From: Tricholoma matsutake
Lineage: Eukaryota; Basidiomycota; Agaricomycetes; Agaricales; Tricholomataceae
Direction: 5' to 3'
Length of the DNA stretch: 64,000 nucleotides
Assembly (NCBI GenBank): GCA_026075535.2
Contig: AP026548.1
Coordinates: forward strand, 3,162,001 to 3,226,000
A program made the position numbers and the translations under genes. Shown piece after piece: positions 42,643 through 55,161 of the stretch. The notes beneath the pieces were generated by a model. That model was not told the origin of the DNA. It made no database searches and saw only the letters and a list, made by a program, of their open reading frames with translations. Every line of letters starts with the position of its first letter. The stretch's first letter is position 1.

Positions 42643-43818
42643 CTAGGTGGGTATGGAAACAGGATCACAGAAGTTTATAATCCAGATTATAATATACAGT
42701 TTGCATTTTAATATCACTTTGCATATATTGCCACAACTGCTTCTTTCCCTCTGCAATGCATTAGACCTGTTGTGGATTGCAGTGTTAGCATGAATAGTAA
42801 TACCATGAAACCATAGTTGCTGGTTAACAATGATGCATGATATATAATGTGCTTCTCCATGATGAATGATACCTTCTAGTTTTATTGTAAAAGGCTGATC
42901 ATTTCTGCTAACAATTGTCACTTCTGGGTCTGTCTTGGAATTTTTTCCTTCAAATTCAAATATAATTATAGCTAGAACTGACAAAAAAGAATATGAACAT
43001 ATAAGATGTTGATTGCATTCAGAACATCTAAACATTGAACATTTGTGATGATTCTGAATACATAAGGATTTGTTCCAGCAGATAAAACACAAGATAAATT
43101 AGAATGTTGATGAGTTTGAGCCTGAGTCAAAGTATGTTCTTGAGAACATGTAAGTTGTGAGGACACAATTTGAGTGGGTGTTGTAAACATAAGCTGTAAT
43201 AGTCTAACTACTGATGTTTGCCTGCCCCACTGCAAGCCAGCAATTCTTAAGTCATCCAGTCCATGTCTAAATATGTCCCTCACATGTTCTAATGAAGTCA
43301 GACCATCTAAATGACTCTGAAATCCATTGCATATATCCTCCAGTATATCATCATTTATAGAACCAAAGTATGACTCCAATATTCTGGATTTGTCTTCCAC
43401 ACTGCATAAAAGATAAAACAACAGAATCACATGCACAACTGTTATTATTCCATATCATACCAAGAGGGACTGAGATATAATAGACTTCATTACATGTTGT
43501 ATTAGAACTTTTTCTACTGTTAACCCTTGATCTTTTATGTGGATGTTTAACAAAAATCTTTTCATTGACAGTTACATCACTAATTTTTCTTTTCAAACTG
43601 ACCCTGGTGCTATTTGGATAAGCCTCTACAGAGGATGCTGCATTTGTGGTAATACTAACTTGAAGTGCATTTTTATTCTGCTTTTCTATAATTCTCCACC
43701 TAACATCTATTACTTCAGGTTCTAGTAAAGAATCTCTTGAGTTCCATCTGATAGCTTTGTGTATAGCATGTGGCACATAGTGTAATTCTTTCCATAGTCT
43801 AAAAGATGCAATTAGCAT
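42643..43818 (-). pseudogene. Cysteine-peptidase-like (UCH/C19-type) protein remnant
   Basis: Three overlapping minus-strand frames make one protein. The first ends VPLGMIWNNNSCACDSVVLS, where SCAxDS is the nucleophile-cysteine region of ubiquitin-hydrolase-like peptidases. The second has WGRQTSVVRLLQLMFTTPTQ and IVSSQLTCSQEH. The third has a cysteine pair region (MFRCSECNQHLIC), VLAIIIFEFEG, and LEGIIHHGEAHYISCIIV-NQQLWFHG, where HYISCII corresponds to the catalytic-histidine strand. I recall similar proteins in mushroom mobile regions, but the family name is not certain. Frameshifts make this copy inactive. Confidence 0.5.
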
Positions 43819-44621
43819 GTTTCTTTGCTACTTATTGCTGCAAACCAGTGGTGTAAGGTGTCATGTTCAGCCATATCTGCCTATCAGAGGTTCACAATGG
43901 ATTGGAAAGCACAGTATGATTTGAGACCTGCAAGTAAATAGGGATACAGTCTGCTACTCTCTACTGGCTACTGTAGGCTGCCATCTCGCGATGCGATGCA
44001 TATCCAAGGAAGTGCACGTGGGCAATGTTTGCCATCAGACCCTGACGCCAAATAGCCGAGGCCACCATGATGGCCGCTTAGTCATCCAATCACCTTAAAA
44101 TGTTCAGCATAAGTAAGAGAAATGGAAATTCTTATATAATCAATTCATGTTTAATCCGAATTTCCATGTTTGAGGAAGAAACTTCAGTTCTTCCTTCCTC
44201 TGCTGCTTGCTCAGCATGAAGTATTAGCAGAAAACCGAGATCCACCTAGATGGACCCCGAAATAAGATATGTGAGGGAGCAAGAGCACTATACAAACACA
44301 GTACTATACTGTACAAACTGAGCTTGGTTGACTACAATAATATACACTAATGACATCTATATTACAATAAAATTCCAATACAAAGGGAGGGAAGGGTGGG
44401 CCAAGAGAATCAAACATTAGCGAAATGATTTGATGAAGCCTATGTCATGTGATGGTGTCAGGGACTCAGATAGAAAAGGATGAGGGCATCCGCTCACTAA
44501 TAAGATTCAACTGGATACGATAGCAAAGCTATATTGAGAAGCCAGATGAATCCTGTAAAATGAACTTCTAGATGAGATGGGCCTGAAGAGGATTGTGTGA
44601 TCCTTACAATGTGAGTAAAAG

Positions 44622-45002
44622 TTATTTAGACAGGTGGAGCCCTTTGAATAATGATACTGAGAAAGTAAGTGAGTGATAGCAATCTGAGCGCGAAGCGCTT
44701 ACCTGTGTTGCTTGCGAGTGATGGGAATCAGGGGGAAGCAACACAGGATCCCCTAATCGCATTCTATCTGTCTTATACCTGGCATCTGCTAGCCCATAGC
44801 ACCAAGGCACGGACCATGTGAAATGGGGGAGGATTTGAGCGATGCTTGGTGTGAATAGCAAAGCTAGTCGCATGATTGTGAGGTGGTGCAGAGGCCTATG
44901 AAAATGCTCCTTACCCTCGGAACCCACTTTTATGATGACCTCGTCATTTTGCGACTGCACCAAGCTTGGTGATGAGAATTCTGATGCGTGAATAAGACTC
45001 AA
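44622..45002 (-). CDS. Possible small ORF, unknown
   Basis: A 126-residue frame (MSLIHASEFSSPSLVQSQND...) next to the left end of the 11.6-kb hAT. No domain is visible and the composition is unremarkable. It may be a remnant of the gene the hAT landed in. The surrounding 43819-45222 shows no other gene. Confidence 0.2.
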   Translation of the reverse strand: MSLIHASEFSSPSLVQSQNDEVIIKVGSEGKEHFHRPLHHLTIMRLALLFTPSIAQILPHFTWSVPWCYGLADARYKTDRMRLGDPVLLPPDSHHSQATQVSASRSDCYHSLTFSVSLFKGLHLSK

Positions 45003-45402
45003 AATGGCCCTGTGAATGCAATTAATTTCAGAGTCTCTGAATTCTCAAAACTTAAGTTCAGCTTGGAAAATCAAGGGAGAAGTTGGAAGGTTCTGAGTAC
45101 AAGGATAGGTCAAATTGGACCATATTTCAATGGACGCAATACAGACTATACCAAATGCTATAAGCATCATCAAAAAGGGATGATGGGTGGGGAAAAGAAA
45201 AAGGCAAAGGCTTGCTTGTCAAGGCTGTAGTAGTGCTGTTCCAGCCCGGCTTGGCCTGAGGTGGCTTTGGCTTTCTCAAACCCTAGGCCAGGCCAAAGCT
45301 GTGAACCATGGCTTGGCTCTGGCTTGGCTTGGCCTAGGCCCCAGCTTTTATATGTAAAATGTACAATTTTTTTTGCTACAGATCAGTTGGCATACAGGAG
45401 AG

Positions 45403-48400
45403 CTACTCAGAGCAATACATAGACTTGTCATCCTCATCTTCAATCAGTAGCCCATCCCACAAGAACTCTTCAATATCTGACTCATCATCAGAGCCCACCA
45501 AGTCCCTTCCAGTGCTTGCATTCTCCCGCTCACTGTCACTAGTCTCCTCACCTTCTAATATTGAAGATGGGGCAGGTTCTCAAAAGAGTAAATCATGTCG
45601 GATAGCACACTTGATGCACTGTAGGGCCTCCACAATATCGCCCTTGAGACAATTGCAGTGTTTTGATATTGTGATCCCACCCTGCGAGAATGCACACTCA
45701 CTTGACACAGACGATGACATGATTGCCAGGTAGTCTCATGCAAGGGAGCCCCAGGCTGGATGATAGTGTTGTGAATTATACTACAAATTATCTTAGTTTC
45801 TCATCACAATATTGAAACCGAGGTAAGTACTCACACCCCACCACTGGATTGCAGTCCAGCCTTCCAGCACTTGCTCAGGAACATCCATATGTGCACGGTA
45901 ATCATGAATCCATGGCCGCTGAGGGTCATCCAGTACATCCGATCGAGTATCCATTGTTGTATCTTCTTCGTTGTCACTGAGCTCTCGAAGCAGTGCACTC
46001 AATCCCTTGTCCTTTCTTGATTGCATGGATGGCCTTGCCGTAGAGCTGCCACTCAACAATAACCATCGCTCCTTAAACTATATTAAATTAGTACCCGAAA
46101 TTGGGAGAGAGGAACTCGCCCATACCACCTCCTCGATGCATTTCACAACATCCTCCTGAAGATCCGACGACCAGTGCTTCTTGAAATAACCCAACTTCTC
46201 CTTTGGATTGAGAACTAGAAACATGTCAATAATGTGCTGGATACGAGCAAAGATTCATACTCATTGCCATGATATATGCAGGAGACTCTGTGGTCTTCTC
46301 ATGGTACTCATCGATCTTCTCACATGCAGCATGAAGGGCAGGGGCAAACAGTGAATACTTCACATGGTCAGCCCAACTAGACCATGCCCAGTAGAGAGCT
46401 TCAAGTGCTGGGATCGCCAGATGAAGAGTTGAGACATTGTTGGATGAAAAGGCCTGTTGAGCATTATCCGCATGCTAAGGAGCATCTGTATTTGATACCA
46501 TAGACATAGATGAAAGATTAAACATACACTTAGCAAACCAAGGAAGGTGTTCACCCGCACCCACTCCTCACTCATGAGCTTGAGTTCACAAGTCTTATTG
46601 CATTTAGTAGAGTCTTGTTCTTCCCATCGAAGCTCATCAACAAAAGCATCAACGCACTGCAGAAAAGAATAATAAATACCAATCTTTTGTGTAAAATGTG
46701 TTATGCAATCCTTTTTTTGCTTGGCCCGATCAAGCATCAGATACGTTGAAGACCACAGCACCTTCATGTTGAGAATAAGTTGAACCGGCTGCAAAATATT
46801 TGCCCTAATTTGAATGGTTTTCCACGTTTGTTTTTGCTTTGAAGATGAGCATTCCTGAACAGTGGTGAGCAATGTTACATTCAGGACAAGCATGTGATAC
46901 AAGTATGTGATCTGTACCTTGACTACAATTGCTCTTACTAATCCAACCTCATCGCATGATGTAGGTATGTGTGCGTCCGGTTGCTTTGGATCAAAATGCG
47001 GTGACTTGCTGTACATTGAGATGAGCATTTGTGTCACCAGGTTGATTACATGTGCAAGGCAGCTGTTGTTTATGAGTAACTGAAGTGAGTAACTTAAAGA
47101 TGAACAAACTTGACTTTCCGCTTCCTCCAGTGATATTTCTTGCCCGTACTGATCTTCAAACACGCAGCTAGCTCTCTCATCATCATTGAATTGTTGCTTG
47201 CATTATCACATGTGATATGGCCAACCTTTGCAGCAAATGATAAATGGAGATATTGATAATATAGAACACACTTACCTTACGCTCAATTCCAACATGTTCA
47301 ATGATCTTGAATAAAGCTTGGCCGAGCCATTCACCATTGTGTGCATTGTTGAGCTGGGTGAAACCAATCAGAGCACTCTTCAGCTCCCACTTTGCAGGTG
47401 TCGGCTCCTCAATCCAGTGTGCCATGACCACAAAATATCCATCTGTATTACTAGCTTGCCACACATCACATGTTAGACTAACTTCGCCTTTGACGGTTGG
47501 ACCCTATAAAGCGGTAAGCAAAGAACGAGAGGCATGAGCGAAGATTTACATTTAGTTGCACCTTCAATTTAGTTAGATGGTTCTTGAAGAGACATTTGAT
47601 CTCTCCACGGGTTGCCTTCCGACCTGGAATCTTGACTCCATTTGTTGCCTGAGAAGCAACATTGATCAACTCCTTGAACTTGGGATGTTTGAGAGCTTGA
47701 ATGGGCTGTGAAGAATAATAAAACAGGAGATGAGTCGCAGAATAGAATTACCTACCTGGTCTGTGGCCACAAGCCACTCGACTGCCATGCAACAAAAGAT
47801 TTTGTGTGAGTAAGGGACAACCCACTCAGATATCTTCTTCTCTCTAAGATCATGGTCCAGAGTATGTGTTACCTCTTCCGCAGCCTCCTTGCGCTTCTTG
47901 ATGTCTCCTGGTAGCTTCGACAAGAAATTGACACTCTTTGCCCAGTTTCGATACTTCCCCTAGCAAGTGGGAATGTTGAAGCACAGCATAAGAAAGTGGA
48001 AAAATTGCTTACCGAATGATTCACCTCAAGATGGCATCGCAAGGTTGTGACTTCATCGATGAGACTCTTGTTGCTTCTGGGAGTCCCATGTCAATGCACA
48101 CCACCAATTATGCAGGCTAAAAACTCACGGGCATAGTTTACAGGCATGATATTTCTTCGACTTCCCATTCACATCTTTGACAGTGGCAGTACGAAAAAAA
48201 TGATCAACATCTTGCCATTTATCTTCACGAGTAGGTGGACTGTTGTCAATTGACTGGACATCCACATCCATGAGTAGGCCGTCTGCATCAACGGCTACTG
48301 GATTACCAAGGGTAGCACATTTCATCTTACCTGGAAAAACATCAGAACAATGATCAGTGCATGTTAACGATATCAGACAATTCGTACCTTTTTCATGTAT

Positions 48401-48839
48401 ATTCTTGTCAATGTCCTCCAAGTTCAAGTTGTTGATCACAACCGAGGTTGTGCCCTTTCCCTTGGCCTGTGATGAGGATGCCACGGCACACCATTTTCAG
48501 GCTGTAAATGACGGCAGAGCAAGTTAAAAACAAGTTCAGACTTGCAGACTCGGAAAACATATGTTGCTCCGGCTGATCATCAGCATCACTGTCAATGGTG
48601 ATAGAAGAGAAGGTGCACTTGGTTTGTGGAGTTGACACAGTATCAATGGAGCGGGGTGCATGCAAGTGAGATTCAAGTGGCAATGAAGGAGGGAGATCAT
48701 TATTTTCTGTTAGCTGAGATGACTGAGAAACTTCTGTTTGGTGAGAGTGGTAATCTTGGATGGCTTTGCATTGAAAGGAGAGCTTGGGTGCTGAAGTGGT
48801 GGCTGTATCTTGCATTTCGCGGTAAGATTGAGGGGGCAT
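45403..48839 (-). pseudogene. hAT transposase with BED finger
   Basis: From the 5' side: a Ser/Gln-rich N-terminus (48408-48839), then a BED-type finger (WQDVDHFFRTATVKDVNGKS, HACKLCP, with CHLEVNH supplying the histidines). Then KTTRGEIKCLFKNHL-like core start, MWQASNTDGYFVVMAHWIEE, VGHITCDNASNNS, SCLAHVINLVTQMLIS, NMKVLWSSTYLMLDRA, and the C-terminal dimerisation region: LEGWTAIQWWGVS, then YLAIMSSSVSSECAFSQGG (SSxxSERxFS motif with Cys for Arg). Two in-frame TGA codons near the end (after GSLA, where Trp is expected, and after RHDLLF) precede an acidic tail that runs in frame to a TAG at 45403. Inactive as it stands. Confidence 0.82.
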
Positions 48840-48879
48840 ACAGGTCGAGGTACATCCGGTCGCCTAATAATTTATGAAT

Positions 48880-49345
48880 ATGGATGGTAAATAATTGAAT
48901 CTGGTACATACTGTAGACCTTTCAGCTCTGTGACAAGACATTGCAGTTTAAGCTCTACAAGATCCAATGGAAAGCCTATCGTCCAGTTGATTTTTGAAAG
49001 GTAGGACACTACAAGACCCATGCCAAGTTTACCCCAGTGGACAAAATGCAGATGACCATTAGAATCACGACAATCCTCTGTGAACAACGCATCAAATCAC
49101 CAGTTGAAGGTCTCGTGTGGAGTATCGCATTCCTCAGTGTTCATGACAGAGTAGATTTTGTCATCCTTGGATCCTTTCGGCACAGAATCTGACAGTGAAT
49201 TTGAGAAAGTGCTGATATCCTTGATGAGTAGTCTGATGGTTGCAAGAGTAGAGATTTTGCATACGAAAAAAGAAGACCAGTGAGAGTTGAGGTAAAAATT
49301 ATTATTGAGCATCAAGCATTGGACAAGATGATAAATAGTTGAAGG
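48880..49345 (-). pseudogene. Unknown protein fragment upstream of the hAT transposase
   Basis: Minus-strand frames join as TIRLLIKDISTFSNSLSDSV, PKGSKDDKIYSVMNTEECDT, PHETFNW, then FTEDCRDSNGHLHFVHWGKL, GMGLVVSYLSKINWT and LDLVELKLQCLVTELKGLQ. It reads as a coding exon with a single Trp-stop type break near 49090. No family recognised. Could be an accessory gene of the hAT or a host exon. Confidence 0.4.
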
Positions 49346-49549
49346 GCAACCGTAGATGGATAAATTACATGGTACATGCATTGATGCAAGAACAAAGGAC
49401 TACAGATGGAGGATCATACCAGGAAGAGCCTACAGGCAGAGAAAGAGGACAGAAGGATATCGGTAGACAGAGAGACAACAAAAAGTGACATATCATTAGG
49501 CACAGGAATTGCCCAATGCTGTCGCCGTCGACAATGATCATGATGTTGT

Positions 49550-49715
49550 GTGCCAGTGTATGGCAAGCTAGAGTGATCAGCTGGTCTCCAGTCAGCCTTA
49601 AGTCTGAAATAATCGGCCATCACCCTGAGCCGGTTAGTCATCAATCTAAGATGGTCACCAGTCAGGTCTCATCTGGAGGGGCCCAAGACCCCGTACACAT
49701 CATTTTATTTTTTTG
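49550..49715 (+). repeat. Dispersed repeat, copy 1 (inverted relative to 55793-56585)
   Basis: GTGTATGGCAAGCTAGAGTG, TGATCAGCTGGTCTCCAG, GAAATAATCGGCCATCACC, GTCTCATCTGGAGGGGCCCA, then ACACATCATTTTATT. The reverse complement is found at 55793-55948 plus 56566-56585. This copy lacks the 617-bp insertion and so shows the empty site (TA at 49569-49570). Confidence 0.8.
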
Positions 49716-50284
49716 GGAACAAAATTTACTGTTTATAGTCAAGTGTTTCTCGTCGAGCATTCAATATTCAATGGCATGTAGAACAAATGTAACATCAAAG
49801 GAGAGGTGTAGGCAAGTATAGGTTTGAAGTTCTGAGGATAATGGCAAAGTATGTCGCATTGTTGAGTAGCAAATATGACAGTTCACTACACGTCCTAATG
49901 TTGCGTGGCTTTAAGTCATGTATTGGGCTTGTGCAAGGGAGGGTCAGTGGGTGTTGGCAGTGGCATGTACTAGTAGTGAGTTTAGTCACGATCGGAGCGA
50001 GAACTCCGAAACTTACCAAAAGCAACCAAAATACAAAAAAAGATTTGTGCCTCCAGATGAAGAGTCGCCAGCAAGAACACACCTCCAGTTTGTACCACAG
50101 CAGTCTTGCTTTGTTAACCTGGAATGATTGCTAACTTCAGTCACACATTTAGCTTCCATGCAGATCACCCCCATGACGCAGCCAGTGATCAGCATGCAGA
50201 ACATCCACAAAGCCATCACTAAAGCACAAAGACAAGGTAAGAGATATTCTAGTCATGTGTTAGGGAACCTTGTTGCTAATGCAC

Positions 50285-50782
50285 TTGCCTATAGGTAAAA
50301 ATCACCCAGTCCGCATAAGTCAATTTGACTCCTCAATGCCACCACCAACACATCCAGGACCTTTGAGGCAGCCTGATACCCTGAAGTCAATCATAAACAA
50401 GGATACCTGGCCAAAGCGTGGCTCTAGTTCTAGCAGTTATGTTCGAGGGGTTGTAACATGTCCATTTGTCGTCCCTAAGTTTGTTTCAGAGCTCCAGATG
50501 CCGGTAAAGACTGGTAGTGGTTATCAAGATGCACATGGCATATATGATGAGATGCGACAGTTTTTTGCTCAGAAGGCAATGTCTAACAGCGAGGTAGTCA
50601 TCATCAAAGTCACCATGATGTCGTTGAAACCTGGAAACAGGAATCCTTCAGTTGTTTCAGTGCATGAGACAAGCCTGAGTCATCCATTCTACTTATCACT
50701 GCTGGTTCACAGAATATATCAGAGACCGTCTCCAATATCCCTGTTCACATTGGTGTTTGGGAACTCAAGAACTAGTGTTTAA
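50285..50782 (+). CDS. Possible ORF of unknown function
   Basis: The frame starts near 50285 (MHLPIGKNHPVRISQFDSSM) and contains LRQPDTLKSIINKDTWPKRG, VVTCPFVVPKFVSELQMP and AHGIYDEMRQFFAQKAMSNS. It looks protein-like to about 50590 and then is probably out of frame or intronic. It is truncated by the element starting at 50773. No family recognised. Confidence 0.3.
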   Translation: MPIGKNHPVRISQFDSSMPPPTHPGPLRQPDTLKSIINKDTWPKRGSSSSSYVRGVVTCPFVVPKFVSELQMPVKTGSGYQDAHGIYDEMRQFFAQKAMSNSEVVIIKVTMMSLKPGNRNPSVVSVHETSLSHPFYLSLLVHRIYQRPSPISLFTLVFGNSRTSV

Positions 50783-51611
50783 GGGTCCAGTCCAGTTTGG
50801 TTTTTTGACCCAAAAACATAAAGACTGCAACCTAAACCAGTCCAGGACCGCCCCAGATACTGCTAGAACCAGACTGGACCACCTAGGACCGGTCCTTTCT
50901 GGTTAAAAGACCGAAAAAGACCAGTTAAGACTGGTTCAGACCGATGTTTTGTTGTGAAATTTGTCATATTAATATAACCCATATGTATCTTAGCAAATAT
51001 TACCCGGACCTTATAACCACTGTACATATGGATAGACATTGTAATTCCCCATCATTCGGTCTAACTTTTAAGACATTTCATGAAGATTTGACTTGGCTAT
51101 GATCAATATAAAAATACATCTACTGAATGACTTGTGCTGAACATTAAGAAATGTAATGTGACAACCATAAATTATGTGATGCATAGCATGCATTGACAAA
51201 TGGTGGGAGTATTATTATACATGTTAGTCCTATGATCATTAATAGAATCAAGCAAATGATCAACATATGAGTAAGATGAAATGAAAATCAATCTGATACA
51301 ACAAAATACTCATACAAAAATAGATTTGGTTATATCTTGCTCAATTCTTGACCATGTTTTATGAACCAGAGGTCAAATTTGCCGGATTTTATGTGGGAAC
51401 ATGGTCCAATATATGTTCCAACAATAAAACTGGTCCTAACCGGTTTAGACCAGTTTTCTTCGGTTTTACAACATTTTTCAAAATGAAAAGACTGCTAACT
51501 GAACTGCAAAAGACTGGTCCATAAATAGACCACTGGTCCGGTCTTTTCCGGTCCAATTCAGTCCAATTTCGGTCTTTTTTTCGGTCCTATGGACTGGACC
51601 CTTCAACACTA
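50773..51611. mobile_element. hAT-like TIR element without visible TSD
   Basis: Left TAGTGTTTAAGGGTCCAGTC and right ...GACTGGACCCTTCAACACTA match over 22 bp with one difference. Subterminal DNA is made of GGTCCAGTCC / GACCGG-type repeats. The body is 839 bp without coding capacity. The 8 bp outside the ends (TCAAGAAC and GACAATCA) do not match, so the ends may derive from two copies or the flanks have been rearranged. Confidence 0.65.
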
Positions 51612-52113
51612 GACAATCATGCTCACCATGGGGCGCGTACACCATGTTCACTTTGAAGGGACTTCCTGATACCCTCCACACCATGTAGTGGGAAACATTT
51701 GCGGATTTCGTGGACTTGGTCATAGATTGTTTCCATGCTGTGCTTTTGTTGGCGAGTCGACAAGAGATTCCATTTCTTATGCAGTCTTCGAACAGTAATG
51801 ACACTGGAGTTATGGGTAGAGAAGAGCTTAGAGACAATAAGTGACATTCTTACCTCAATCCATAGACTGTAGTATCATAGTGAAGCTTGAGAAGTTCAGT
51901 GATCAAGATATCAGAACAGCCAAGTTCAAAGTAGTCCACAAGCGGTTTGCGAATGTCCCCATCCGGTGCTAGAAAATATGAATTATAATGACAGACTAGC
52001 CTATGAAAATAAGGTACTGATGACGAGGCTTGTGTTGGTTTTTTTGGGCCATTGTCGAGCAATGGAAGGTTGTAGTTTGAAAGGCAAGCCAACAAACACA
52101 AATTCAACCCCAC
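51612..52113 (-). pseudogene. N-terminal helix-turn-helix part of an integrase-like DDE protein
   Basis: Minus-strand frames give YFELGCSDILITELLKLHYD, TTVYGL, VITVRRLHKKWNLLSTRQQK, METIYDQVHEIRKCFPLHGV and EGIRKSLQSEHGVRAP. This matches the N-terminal HTH and IS3-like linker of basidiomycete rve-type integrase proteins as I remember them. The catalytic core that should follow is missing; the frame ends in stops at the 50773-51611 element. Confidence 0.5.
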
Positions 52114-52216
52114 TCATGACCAAAACATAATCACTCAAAGATAAGCCACCACTGCAGCACATCACACAGAAATACTTCTAGGTTACGACCCCAAGCCTAC
52201 ATTTTTGTCCTTTGAA

Positions 52217-53636
52217 CGCATGTTTACCACATTTACTCAGTCTGCGCCTCCATCTTTTACGAGCAGTGCCAGGGCCCCTTATGACTTGCGCAGTCAGAAG
52301 TACACACCACCCCATCCCCCCATAGCAGGCCACAAATCAGAGGGCCAAGCTGATCATGCCACTGCCAGTCTCCCAACACCTCGCCCCTCATTGGACCTTC
52401 CTGATGACTTGCGATCCCTACCACCTTGTGCCTCTGATCCCACCGATCCTGGCATAGTTGCCCTTCCTACTCCTCATCCCTCATTAGATTCTTCTGGCGC
52501 AGTCCACCCATTGTCTTTCAATCAAGTTCTCTCTAAGCTGAAGCCATTCTTGGATGGGACAGCTGGAGAGCAAGAAATATCTATTGAGGGAGTCTCGTCA
52601 AAAGTCATCGATGAGTTAATGAAGAAGTCTAGACCATCTGAGTTGCCAGGTTGGGAGAATCTAAGGTGTGTCTGGTTCCTCTAGTTTGCCATCAATCTAA
52701 CGTCGCCAAAGGATTGATTTTTCATGAGACAAGCTGATTGCACACTATCCATCATTTGGGCATGAGATCATGGCAACTCTTTTTAACATCATCGACACCA
52801 AAGACCCTAAAGGTCGCTCTTTGTTCTCTTTACTCACAGGTATGGGTGTTATCAACCTAGGAAGTTCTGTGGATGTTTCATTGGAGGATGGGATCAAAAG
52901 CCCCGATTTCAGTCTTTATGACCATGATCCCAAGGAGGTTGCTCTAACGCACAATTATGGCCAACGGTCATCTGTGAAGTGGCATATAGCGAGAGAGCAG
53001 AGAAGCTCACATATGATCTTGGGAGATTTGTCGCTTGTTCCCTTGGTAGGGTGCGGCTAGCAATGGGCATGAATATTGAGCGTAATCGGGCCATGGAAGG
53101 ACAACCGCAATGCCTCAAATGAGCAACATGCATGTTCTGGGAAGTAGAAGACCTCGATATATTTGCAACATTTGAACAGGCAGGCTCTCAACTGCTGGGT
53201 TGCCTAATCAGATGCGATGGTCATGCTGACAAGGCAGATGATTATGTTGTGCCCCCTGCTACCAAGTTTTCTTGTGTTTCATTGATCAAGGGAGAGTATT
53301 TTAAATTTGTGGTTTCCCAACATGCTCTTTACACTGTGATTACCTTTGTTCTTGACTGCCTCTCGGTCGGCTCACTTTGTGTTCAGGGTGCAGATTTTTC
53401 CTGAAAAACTCAATGGGCCCATGGAAATTCATATTTTAAACAAACATCTTTATCATAATTCTAAGGCCGAGGATGAAGACAAGCCGGCAATTGTCATTCC
53501 AATGTCAGAATTTCGATACACAATCAACCTCCACAACACAAAACAGTCTTCTCTAGAAAATATTCTCAGTAAGAAGCAGTATGGGGAAGATATCTCGCTG
53601 GTGTACAATGAGAAGAGTACTGATGCAGTCGTTTGA
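52217..53636 (+). pseudogene. PD-(D/E)XK nuclease-like protein, decayed
   Basis: Starts MFTTFTQSAPPSFTS with a Pro-rich N-terminus, then LSFNQVLSKLKPFLDGTAGE. After a short intron-like gap comes KLIAHYPSFGHEIMATLFNI, then IKSPDFSLYDHDPKE and, one frame over at about 52968, VICEVAYSERAEKLTYDLGR, FVACSLGRVRLAMGMNIE. The order PD...(15-25 residues)...E-V-A-Y, then K-L in a helix, is the PD-(D/E)XK restriction-endonuclease-like fold pattern. The C-terminal part (53132-53636) has MFWEVEDLDIFATFEQAGSQ, CVSLIKGEYFKFVVSQHALY and an intron near 53356-53388. One frameshift and several stops inactivate it. The natural role of these fungal proteins is unknown to me. Confidence 0.55.
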
Positions 53637-53728
53637 GGTATTAAATGCCACTGGAAGAAGCCTCGTGCGGAATGATAGTGGTAGGTAAGTTGGAACACGT
53701 AGCAAACCGTTGTATTCACTACTCGATG

Positions 53729-55161
53729 CAAGGGGGTGTCAGAAAAAAAATTAAGCATATCAGGTCGAATTTTTTTTTAACAGCCTGGGTAGGGGAACTA
53801 ACTAACTAGGTGTGGGAATCAGTTACTATATAAGGAAAATTTAACACTGCCCTTGTCACATTATCCTCGCCGCTGCTTTCCAACATGCCTCTGAATGTTC
53901 CTACTTGCCTCACATGCCTCACAAGCCCAGCCATTGACAACATACTCCAGATTGATGGACTGTAGGTACTGGATGCACTATCAACCCAGTGATTCTGCTG
54001 TACACAGGTGGCTGTTGAAGTAATGTGTTGAGTGGTCCATCAAAAATTTCCCATGCATCTTCATCCTCCCCAACACATCCCACAGGATCCCCCAAAAATA
54101 CTGCAAGTGGATGGCTCAGGTCAGCTTCACCCACATCTGGTGGAAGTGCTTCTACACACATATGGAATTTGTGCAAAAGTGCAGACATCTAGTCAAAGCA
54201 GGATGCAGGGGTGGTAGGTGTGGACTATTCACTGAGGGTGTGTTTGACAAAGTTGAGGGTGTGTGTACAGGCTTTATGAGGGTTGGTACAGCTACAGTGG
54301 GCAGTGTTAGGAAACAGCCCCATTACCTAATAAAATTTCATTTTTACTTTATTATGTTGAATTATGCTACACTTTGCTAGCATGATAATTTTATTTCACA
54401 TGCATCAATATGTACCTGCATGTATGCACACATCAGTAGCAACAATGTACAATATATGTAACATAGTATATAAACCTTGAATACACACCTAGGGGACCCC
54501 AGTTGTGTTCTCTTAGGTATTCCACCTATACTTGTGGTGTGAAACACCTTTCTCAACCAACTATTCTATTAATAACCCCTTGCATCAAAACCATCAATTT
54601 CCCCATCATGTGGGTGCATCCTGCCCCCTTCTTGTAGAGAGAACCCGCATGGTCTTAGCTAGCAGATAGTGGGTGTCGCCCTAACAGGCACAGGAGGTGC
54701 TCAAGGTTGAAACCACTTCATCATGTTTTCCTTTGCCTTGGAGGCCCTCTCTGCAGATTGCTGCTTCTTTTTATTTGCTGCACACTGGGCTGTTCCATGA
54801 TGGTGTTGCAGAAAATTCTGCACCCCACCATTCCCAGTTCTGACCCATGTTCTACAGTCTAGACAGAGAATGCATCCATCCCATCCACCATTGGTTCCTT
54901 CTCTGTTTCAGTACCTTATGTGCATGCTTAATAGAGTAGTCTCTACTGATCACTGTGATTAGTCATTCTGCATGCTTCTGACCACTCAGTTGGCACCTGC
55001 CTTCCACAAGGGGGCTTGTCGTAAGCTTTTTTTTGCCAGGAAGGTGCGATAGGGCCCTCAGGTACAATTATCATGTGACTTCCAAAAAAAATTTAAGAGG
55101 CTTGGGGTGGGGACTAACTAACCATCCTGATATGGTAAATTCAAACTCCGACACCCCCTTG
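53729..55161. mobile_element. TIR element with 8-bp TSD (one mismatch)
   Basis: Ends CAAGGGGGTGTCAGA (53729) and ...TCCGACACCCCCTTG (55161) are inverted repeats. Flanks are ACTCGATG (53721-53728) and ACTCAATG (55162-55169), differing by one CpG-to-CpA change. Subterminal AACTAACTAAC and ATATCAGG occur on both sides. Within the 1433 bp I see no transposase; 53919-54188 is a weak frame only. Confidence 0.75.

Noticed and set aside
50773..51611. 8-bp TSD for this TIR element
   Set aside because: The bases outside the TIRs (TCAAGAAC and GACAATCA) do not match in any register tried.
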